Below are positions 45,501 to 50,933 of a DNA stretch of 64,000 nucleotides, one piece after another. Below the pieces are notes generated by a model. That model saw only the letters and a list, made by a program, of their open reading frames with translations. It ran no database searches and was not told the origin of the DNA. The stretch is from Chryseolinea serpens. Its GTDB lineage: Bacteria > Bacteroidota > Bacteroidia > Cytophagales > Cyclobacteriaceae. A program made the position numbers and the translations under genes. The first letter of the stretch is position 1. The number at the start of each line of letters is the position of its first letter. Location of the stretch: contig NZ_FQWQ01000002.1 in NCBI RefSeq assembly GCF_900129725.1, positions 124,001 to 188,000 on the forward strand, given 5' to 3'.

Positions 45501-46174
45501 CTTCGGACAACTGCAGCATGAGCGTGGTCAGTACGCATCAGCCTGGTGATCGATTTGATATCGGCATCACCGACGTGGTGTATACCGCCACCGACATCTA
45601 TGGCAATGCGTCGGTTTGCCGCTTCACGGTAACGGTGAGGAATGAAGAACTGCCCACGTTTGCCGACTGCCCCAGCGATGTGCATGCCCGATGCGGCGAG
45701 TCAGGCGAGGTGATCGTAAGTTGGGACCCGCCCACCGCCACGACACGGTGTGGGGAATTGTCGCTCACCAGTTCGCACGAACCGGGGGAAACATTTTCCG
45801 TGGGTACCACACCGGTGGTCTACACCGCCGCCAACGACGCCGGTAAAACAATAACCTGCAACTTCAACGTCATCGTTGACTATGAAGAACTGGAAATTGA
45901 AGTCACCAAGGTGGTAACGCCCGACGGCGACGGGACGAACGATGAATGGATCGTTGTGAATATCGAAAAATTCGCCCGTAACAAGGTGATTGTTTTAGAC
46001 CGGTGGGGCAGCATCATTTACCAGGCTTCCGGGTATAACAATAGTACGATGGTCTGGAACGGTGTGAGCTCGAACGGTGTTCAGGTACCCACGGGTACCT
46101 ATTACTATGTCATCGAGGTGGATTTCTTGAAGAAGCATTTAAAGAAGAGTGGATTTATTGAATTGCTGCGATAG
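39569..46174 (+). CDS. Giant HYR-repeat adhesin with T9SS type-B sorting domain
   Basis: A 2201-residue secreted protein. A signal peptide (residues 1-30, ending WQAYGQ) is followed by a Cys-rich N-terminal domain (31-145), 24 HYR-like Ig modules of about 79-86 residues, and a C-terminal gliding-motility-type CTD (last about 90 residues, TPDGDGTNDEWIVV and DRWGSIIYQ, ending FIELLR). Modules 3-18 are nearly identical and correspond to the 246-base DNA array; the others are more divergent. Most modules carry four Cys (GCP, ATC, DAC, STC). Such proteins are exported by T9SS and bound to the surface, acting in adhesion or polysaccharide binding. The start at 39569 fits the signal peptide; a TTG at 39503 would add 22 residues. 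The next three genes follow within 13 bases or less. Confidence 0.93.
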   Translation: MLSVDFVRRRKALFLGLLLVILGQWQAYGQGCSCPPITTCGCTVGLTKMTVQFTGLLGLTVDVQDGGGTIFSGLLLLPGSTFTVQSSAGAGNPFVGDQVTIRTTLVVLANINTSCSNGVKIGTTFGNFTVTGGESVGGQPICCLNMESSPPNFTFCPPNVDVPADANACGTNVTWPVPTVTDNCAVASVIPDHNRGDFFPVGQTVVTYTATDNYGNTQNCSFNVRVRDQSAPVFAGCPANFAIPVDPGLCTAVVNWTAPTATDACEGAIIPTSPNAPGTTFGLGAHTITYTAKDSQGNQSTCSFTVTVTDNTPPVFAGCPADFSVPANAATCSAVVTWTAPTATDDCAGSVIPTSPDASGTTFGIGPHIITYTANDGKGNQSTCSFTVTVTDNTAPVIAGCPADFSVSANAATCDAVVTWTAPTATDACVGAIIPTSPDVSGTTFGLGPHIITYTADDGNGNQSTCSFTVTVTDNTAPVFAGCPADFSVSADAATCSAVVTWTAPTATDACVGAIIPTSPDVSGTTFGLGPHTITYTADDGNGNQSTCSFTVTVTDNTAPVIAGCPSDFSVSADAATCSAVVTWTAPTATDACMGTIIPTSPDASGTTFGIGPHIITYTADDGNGNQSTCSFTVTVTDNTAPVFAGCPADFSVSADAATCTAVVIWTPPTATDACVGTVTPTSPDASGTTFGLGPHIITYTADDGNGNQSTCSFTVTVTDNTAPVFAGCPADFSVSADAATCSAVVIWTPPTATDACVGAITPTSPDASGTTFGIGPHIITYTADDGNGNQSTCSFTVTVTDNTAPVIAGCPSDFSVSADAATCSAVVTWTAPTATDACVGAIIPTSPDASGATFGLGPHIITYTADDGNGNQSTCSFTVTVTDNTAPVIAGCPADFSVSADAATCTAVVIWTPPTATDACVGTVTPTSPDASGATFGLGPHIITYTADDGNGNQSTCSFTVTVTDNTAPVFAGCPADFSVSADAATCNAVVIWTAPTATDACVGAIIPTSPDVSGTTFGLGPHTIIYTADDGNGNQSTCSFTVTVTDDTAPVFAGCPADFSVTADAATCDAVVIWTAPTATDACAGAIIPTSPDVSGATFGLGPHIITYTADDGNGNQSTCSFTVTVTDNTAPVIANCPADFSVSADAVTCSAVVIWTPPTATDACVGAIIPTSPDASGATFGLGPHIITYTADDGNGNQSTCSFTVTVTDNTAPIITGCPADFSVSADAATCSAVVIWTPPTATDACVGAITPTSLDAPGATFGLGPHTITYTADDGNGNQSTCSFTVTVTDNTAPVFAGCPADFSVSADAATCSAVVIWTPPTATDACVGAITPTSLDAPGATFGLGPHIITYTADDGNGNQSTCSFTVTVTDNTAPVFAGCPADFSVSADAATCSAVVIWTPPTATDACVGAIIPTSPDASGTTFGLGPHIITYTADDGNGNQSTCSFTVTVTDNTAPVFAGCPTDFSVSADANTCDAVVIWTPPTATDACVGTITPTSPDASGTTFGLGPHIITYTADDGNGNQSTCSFTVTVTDDTAPVFAGCPADFSVTANATTCDAVVIWTAPTATDACVGAIIPTSPDASGATFGLGPHTITYTADDGKGNQSTCSFIVTVIDATKPVFANCPANISVPTDPAVCTAIVSWLPLSVTDNCDAAPAVTSNFNSGDAFPVGVTTVTYEATDAAGNKETCSFTVTVEDHINPAFTGCPSNIVAPASTTSCDAAVSWTVPTASDNCTATPAVTSNFNSGDVFPIGVTTVTYTATDAAGNTTTCSFSVTVNDTRAPVFTGCPAAITVAADASCQAVATWTPPVAKDNCSFTLTSNHNPGETFPLGTTPVIYTATDPAGNVSTCSFNVIVRDAIAPVFSNCPVDFSVAEGAGCGTNVNWIAPTVTDNCTGTLTLTSDHAPGDFFAVGSTTVTYKATDAAGNIATCSFAVTVEDTTPPAFQNCPPQISVAADNSCGAIVNWVPPTASDNCSMSVVSTHQPGDRFDIGITDVVYTATDIYGNASVCRFTVTVRNEELPTFADCPSDVHARCGESGEVIVSWDPPTATTRCGELSLTSSHEPGETFSVGTTPVVYTAANDAGKTITCNFNVIVDYEELEIEVTKVVTPDGDGTNDEWIVVNIEKFARNKVIVLDRWGSIIYQASGYNNSTMVWNGVSSNGVQVPTGTYYYVIEVDFLKKHLKKSGFIELLR
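40511..44446 (+). repeat. Tandem array of 16 in-frame 246-bp HYR-coding units
   Basis: The GTA codon that opens each VFAGCPADFSV or VIAGCP module recurs every 246 bases from 40511 to 44201 without any indel, giving 16 units. A 17th, more divergent unit precedes it at 40265. Between units, differences are confined to a limited set of alternative codons and residues (VFAGC/VIAGC, TWTAP/IWTPP, GTTFGLG/GATFGLG), which suggests exchange among units. The array accounts for 60 percent of the gene. Confidence 0.95.
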
Positions 46175-46175
46175 T

Positions 46176-47108
46176 ATGGGAGCACGGCTACGATATTGTT
46201 TTTTAAGAATCGCGCTATCGGCAGGGGTGCTCATTTTGTCTTTTCAGCTGAGCACGGCCCAGCAAAAAGTGCAGTTCAGTCAGTACATGTTCAATAACCT
46301 GGTGATCAATCCCGCGTATGCCGGTGCCGATGAGGCCCTGAGTCTTACGTTTATCGATCGAAGACAATGGAGTGGTGTCGAGGGTGCGCCCACCACGCAA
46401 ACCTTGTCGGGACATACGTTGTTTAAGAAAAAACATTTCGGGTTGGGCGCTACCCTCGTCAATGATCAGTATGGCGTTCACAAAAATCTGAGTGCGCTAA
46501 CCGACTATGCCTACCACCTGCAGGTGGGCAAAAAGTCATTCCTATCGTTGGGGCTGCAGGCCGGTGTGCACAATACCCGTTCGGACTATGCTTCACTGAT
46601 CGGCGGGGTGACAAACGATCCCAGGCTTTACGGCAACGTCTCTCAAACATTCTTTGACCTTGGGGCGGGCATTTATTTCAGGAGTCCGCGGTTGCACGTC
46701 GGATTGTCGGCGCCCCAATTGCTTCCCGAGACGCTTTCGCTCAGCGACACGCTATCGGTCCGTTTGAGCCGCGCCAACTATTTCTTGTTTACCAAATACA
46801 AGATCACCCAAAACGAAAGCATCGAATACGAACCCTCTGTATTATTAAAATATTTCCCAGGATTGCCGTTCTCATACGACGTGAACATCAACATGATCTA
46901 CCGCAAGGTGTTGACGCTGGGGCTCTCCTACCGGAAACGTGAATCGGTGGATTTTTTGCTAAAGGCGCAGATCACGCCGCAGTTCCAGATTGGATACGCC
47001 TACGACCACGCCATTGGCGACGTAGCCCGGATCAGCAACGGCTCGCACGAGCTTATGGTGCAGTATCTTTTCAAATATGTAGAAACCAAGGTGGCGTCGC
47101 CGCGATGA
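46176..47108 (+). CDS. PorP/SprF family T9SS membrane protein
   Basis: This 310-residue outer-membrane beta-barrel is of the PorP/SprF family. After a signal peptide (about residues 1-29, ending LSTAQ) the family signature KVQFSQYMFNNLVINPAYAG appears, followed by alternating strands and the closing HELMVQYLF. In Flavobacterium, SprF is required for export or surface attachment of the giant adhesin SprB encoded immediately upstream; the same gene order is seen here with the HYR adhesin. The start at 46176 is 1 base after the adhesin stop codon, so the genes are translationally linked. It probably acts as a dedicated T9SS outer-membrane partner for the type-B substrate. Confidence 0.94.
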   Translation: MGARLRYCFLRIALSAGVLILSFQLSTAQQKVQFSQYMFNNLVINPAYAGADEALSLTFIDRRQWSGVEGAPTTQTLSGHTLFKKKHFGLGATLVNDQYGVHKNLSALTDYAYHLQVGKKSFLSLGLQAGVHNTRSDYASLIGGVTNDPRLYGNVSQTFFDLGAGIYFRSPRLHVGLSAPQLLPETLSLSDTLSVRLSRANYFLFTKYKITQNESIEYEPSVLLKYFPGLPFSYDVNINMIYRKVLTLGLSYRKRESVDFLLKAQITPQFQIGYAYDHAIGDVARISNGSHELMVQYLFKYVETKVASPR

Positions 47109-47121
47109 TCCAATACGCATC

Positions 47122-48714
47122 ATGAAAAACGGAAACCTCCTTATGTTGCTTCTTCTCCTCGCCGCGGTGCAGACCGTGCAGGGACAGCAAACGGTTTTCG
47201 GATTGTTCAGAAGCGAAGTGGGTCTTGGCGACAAATACTATAAGGACAAAAATTATACGGAGGCCCTAAAGCTATACATGGAAGCCGCCCGGAAAAATCC
47301 GGATGTCCAACTCAGAATTGCACGGTGTTATTATTCGCTCAAAGAGTATTCGACAGCCGTAGCCTACTATGGCCGGTATTTGAAAGAAAGGCGATCGCTC
47401 CCCTGGAGTGATACTTACTACTACGCGGAAGTGCAGGCCGCTACCGGTAACTACGCGGCGGCTATTGAATACTATCAAAAGCATTTGACAAACAAAAAAG
47501 ACGACGAGCTTGCCCTGCGAAAAATATGGCGGCTCAGCAACATCAAATACTTGTACGAGGATTCATCACATTTTGCTGTCCGGCCTATTTCGCTGAACAC
47601 GGAATACGGAGAGTTGTGTGCGACGCCCTACAAAAACAGGATCGTGTTTATGTCGAACCGGAAAGAACCCGAGCTCGTCGAAAAGGTGAATGCGGTGATG
47701 AACGCGCCTTTTTACAAGATCTATTCGGCGCGTGTCCTTCCCGGCTCAAGCGCCGACGGGGGGCATCAATATGATAAGCCATCGCTTTTCAGCAAGGAGC
47801 TGGCGTCGCGGTTGAATGCGGGGCCGGTGGTGTTTTATGACAAGGAACAAAAGATGGCCTTCGTGTCGGCGGCGAATGAAACGGGCAACGGGGGCAATCG
47901 GAATTTGCAGCTTTACTTTGCGGAATGGAAAAACGGGGAATGGACCGAGACCGATCCTTTCCCTTACAACAGCCGGTATCATTCCATCAGCGATCCCACC
48001 ATCAGCGAAGACGGCAAGGTCCTTTATTTTTCATCGGACATGGGAGGCGGCCAGGGTGGCAAAGACTTGTACCGGTCTGCCCTCGACGAGGATGGAAAAT
48101 GGACCCAGCCGGAAAACCTCGGCGAGACGGTGAACACACCCTATGATGAAGTGTTTCCCTTCCTGCATCAAAACCGGACCCTTTACTTTTCATCGAACGG
48201 TCACCCCGGCATGGGCGGGCTCGACATTTTTGAGACGGCCATCAAAGCCGACGGCTATAGCGAGCCGCGCAATATGGGCTACCCCATCAACACCAGCTAC
48301 GACGATTTCGGCATGACCGTGGACGAGCAGGATACCCACGGCTATTTTTCGTCCAATCGAAAAAATGGAGGCTTCAACGACGACCTCTACGAATTTGACA
48401 TGGACCTGCAAACCTATCCGGTGACCATCGCCGGCATTGTTAAATTAAAAGAACACGCCTGGACCGATGCATCGGCCATCACGGCGATGCCCCAAACGAA
48501 GATCTACCTCGTAGACAACTTGCGCAATACGACCGTATTCCAAACCGTTACCGATAACAACGGGAATTTTTCCGTGGTGGTACCGTATCTTAGCGAATAT
48601 GTTATCCGCGCGGTGGGCGCCGATGGAAAAGAAAGCGTTGTCGTGTTCGAAATCCCAAGACATCAGCAACAAGTCAGTGCCCACGAAATTGTATTTGTAA
48701 AAGACACCTTCTAG
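47122..48714 (+). CDS. PorE-like periplasmic TPR/PD40 protein without OmpA domain
   Basis: This 530-residue exported protein has a signal peptide (residues 1-21, ending TVQGQ). TPR repeats follow at about 30-140 (YYKDKNYTEALKLYMEAARK, YYSLKEYSTAVAYY), then a PD40/WD40-like propeller at about 155-430 with the repeated SxDGKxLYFSSDMGGGxGGxDLYxS pattern (for example TISEDGKVLYFSSDMGGGQG). A C-terminal carboxypeptidase-regulatory-like beta domain occupies 435-530. PorE of the T9SS has TPR, PD40, a CRD and a peptidoglycan-binding OmpA domain; this protein stops after the CRD-like part, so it would not be anchored to the cell wall in the same way. It lies 13 bases after the PorP/SprF gene. Confidence 0.9.
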   Translation: MKNGNLLMLLLLLAAVQTVQGQQTVFGLFRSEVGLGDKYYKDKNYTEALKLYMEAARKNPDVQLRIARCYYSLKEYSTAVAYYGRYLKERRSLPWSDTYYYAEVQAATGNYAAAIEYYQKHLTNKKDDELALRKIWRLSNIKYLYEDSSHFAVRPISLNTEYGELCATPYKNRIVFMSNRKEPELVEKVNAVMNAPFYKIYSARVLPGSSADGGHQYDKPSLFSKELASRLNAGPVVFYDKEQKMAFVSAANETGNGGNRNLQLYFAEWKNGEWTETDPFPYNSRYHSISDPTISEDGKVLYFSSDMGGGQGGKDLYRSALDEDGKWTQPENLGETVNTPYDEVFPFLHQNRTLYFSSNGHPGMGGLDIFETAIKADGYSEPRNMGYPINTSYDDFGMTVDEQDTHGYFSSNRKNGGFNDDLYEFDMDLQTYPVTIAGIVKLKEHAWTDASAITAMPQTKIYLVDNLRNTTVFQTVTDNNGNFSVVVPYLSEYVIRAVGADGKESVVVFEIPRHQQQVSAHEIVFVKDTF

Positions 48715-48718
48715 CGAT

Positions 48719-50824
48719 ATGAAGCATTCCCACAGTTCCCTTCTTTTCCATCCATTCACGAAGCTGAATGTGATCCTGCTCTTGCTCACGCTCACAGCAT
48801 TTGCCACGCTTCCCGCCGCTGCGCAGGTGCGGCAATTGATCCAGGTGAAAACTTTCGACGAGCAATTGAAGCCCCTGAAGAATGTCGAGGTTTCGATCAA
48901 CAACAAAGACTTCATCTCGACCGGCAACAAGGGCGAAGTGTTTGTCGAATTGCTGGAGACCGACGTGCCGGTGAAGACCATAAAAATAAAGAATGAACAA
49001 TACGAACCGGCGGCCTGGAACCTGAGCAAAAGCATCCTGGAAATTGTTGTCCGCAAGAAGAACTACCAGGTGGCCATCGTAACCTTCAAGGACCGGAACA
49101 ACGCTCCCGTGAGCAACCTACCGGTCACCTTCAAGGGCCGGAAGACCGCGCAAGTCACGACCGATGCGGCGGGCAAAATTGAAATACCGCTCGCCCTCGA
49201 TGAGAAAATAAATACGGCCGACCAATTTACCGCAAAGGGTTACGACGTTGTGGATCTGCAGCAAACGGCGAAAGAGGTCGTGATCACGGTGGAAGCTATT
49301 AAGCCGGTGGTCGTGGCCCAAGCGCCAACGCAGACGCCCGCGACGTCCGAAAAAGCGGCTGCCCAAAATCCCGAGATCAACACAGAATATTTCAAGAATT
49401 TCAATCTGGCCAACCTGGACTCCATCCAATCCCTCACTGTGTTCTATGCCATCTTTAAAAACGTTCCCATAAAAAGCATGGACGCGGCGACAAAAGCAAA
49501 GCTGGACGGAAAATTCAATCAGCTGGTCACACAACTCCAGGATTCGGCGAGCCATAAAAAGGATGTCTTTATGGGGAATATTTCCGATTCATCTTTTGTG
49601 AGCGAAGATATCAAGAACCTCTTGAAAAAGGCCACCTTGGAAGGCCAGGGTCTTACCACCCAGAAAAACGAGTTTGATGAGAAGATCCGGATCATCGACC
49701 AAAAACTCCAGAAGGGTCTGATGAACCTCGATGAAAATACCCGCGCCACACTTTTCTCGGACCTCATCGCCCTCGAACAACTGCTCGCCTCCAACGAGAG
49801 CCGCTTCTATAAAAACGTGAGCGACTACCGACTCATCATCAGCGGCCTCAAGGAAAAGTATTTCGATTTCCAGAAGCTGGAGAACCAACTCTCCGAAAGC
49901 GAGGCCCGGCGCCTGGAAGAACAACTTGCCTTCCGGAAACAAATTTTTGCCATATCGCTCGTGGTAATCGGTTTTGCCATCCTCATCGTTTTGCTGATCA
50001 CGTTCAGCGGCCGGTTGAGAAGACAAAAGAAAGATCTTGTCCGGGCCAACGAGGAAGTGCGTCGCGTCAACGAAAACCTGGAGGCCATTGTCCAGGACCG
50101 CACCAAACTGTTGGAAGAAGCCAACCGGGAGCTCGACACATTTTTGTATCGCGCCTCGCACGATTTGCGGTCGCCGGTTTGTTCCATCATCGGGTTGTGT
50201 AACATTGCCATTCACCTCTCCAATGGCGAGCCTAAAGAACTGGTGGAGCGCGTCGTGCACACCACCGAGGGCATGGATAAGCTTTTGAAAAAACTGAGCA
50301 TCATCAGCGAGATCAACCAACCCACTGGTTATTCATCCATCACGCTGCTCAGTCTCGTGGAGAATGTACAAGACCGTTTCTCGAATCTCATAAACGAGAA
50401 GGGTGTCAAATTCACGATCGACTGTCCTGCCGATCTTGTTTTCTTCTCCTATCCCAACCTGGTTGACGTGGTCATTACCAACTTGGTGGAAAATGCGCTC
50501 ATCTACAGTCTCATGCAGCACGCCGAGGGAGCCAGCGTGGTCTTCCAGGCCACCATCAAAGACGATCAACTTCATTTCAGCGTTCGTGACAATGGCATTG
50601 GGGTGGAAGCCAGCATTCAACCTCGCCTGTTCGACATGTTCTTCAAAGGCCATCCCGACTCAAAGGGCAACGGACTGGGGCTGTACATCGTCCAAAAATC
50701 GGTACAGGCACTGGATGGAAACATCACCGTAGCATCCGAGCAAGGCCGGTACACCGAGTTTGTCGTTCAACTTCCGTTGAATGCCATACAGATGGGAAAA
50801 TCGCTGGAGGCTGAAGTGGCTTGA
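48719..50824 (+). CDS. Hybrid sensor histidine kinase with carboxypeptidase-regulatory-like sensor
   Basis: This 701-residue protein has a signal peptide or N-terminal helix (1-36), tandem Ig/CRD-like beta domains (about 38-192), an Ala/Pro/Thr linker (195-215), a helical periplasmic region (220-405) and a single membrane helix (409-429). A coiled coil (435-470) is followed by HisKA with H481 in RASHDLRSP, and a HATPase with N-box around 588-592 (NLVENAL), G1 at 624-629 (DNGIGV) and G2 at 649-655 (KGNGLGL). It has no receiver and no adjacent response regulator. It starts 4 bases after the stop of the PorE-like gene, so it is part of the adhesin operon and may sense the state of the T9SS or adhesin at the cell surface. 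Confidence 0.92.
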   Translation: MKHSHSSLLFHPFTKLNVILLLLTLTAFATLPAAAQVRQLIQVKTFDEQLKPLKNVEVSINNKDFISTGNKGEVFVELLETDVPVKTIKIKNEQYEPAAWNLSKSILEIVVRKKNYQVAIVTFKDRNNAPVSNLPVTFKGRKTAQVTTDAAGKIEIPLALDEKINTADQFTAKGYDVVDLQQTAKEVVITVEAIKPVVVAQAPTQTPATSEKAAAQNPEINTEYFKNFNLANLDSIQSLTVFYAIFKNVPIKSMDAATKAKLDGKFNQLVTQLQDSASHKKDVFMGNISDSSFVSEDIKNLLKKATLEGQGLTTQKNEFDEKIRIIDQKLQKGLMNLDENTRATLFSDLIALEQLLASNESRFYKNVSDYRLIISGLKEKYFDFQKLENQLSESEARRLEEQLAFRKQIFAISLVVIGFAILIVLLITFSGRLRRQKKDLVRANEEVRRVNENLEAIVQDRTKLLEEANRELDTFLYRASHDLRSPVCSIIGLCNIAIHLSNGEPKELVERVVHTTEGMDKLLKKLSIISEINQPTGYSSITLLSLVENVQDRFSNLINEKGVKFTIDCPADLVFFSYPNLVDVVITNLVENALIYSLMQHAEGASVVFQATIKDDQLHFSVRDNGIGVEASIQPRLFDMFFKGHPDSKGNGLGLYIVQKSVQALDGNITVASEQGRYTEFVVQLPLNAIQMGKSLEAEVA

Positions 50825-50881
50825 GAATATGTTTTTGGGATGTAAACCCGCATGCCCTTCACCTTTCGTTTCAATAAATAA

Positions 50882-50918
50882 AAAGACCTGTTAGTTTTCT
50901 AAGGACTAACAGGTCTTT
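50882..50918. terminator. Bidirectional terminator between convergent operons
   Basis: AAAGACCTGTTAGT (50882-50895) is perfectly complementary to ACTAACAGGTCTTT (50905-50918), with a 9-base loop. A/T-rich flanks on both sides allow termination of the plus-strand adhesin operon (ends 50824) and of the minus-strand gene ending at 50934. Confidence 0.9.
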
Positions 50919-50933
50919 GATTTTCAAAAGCAA

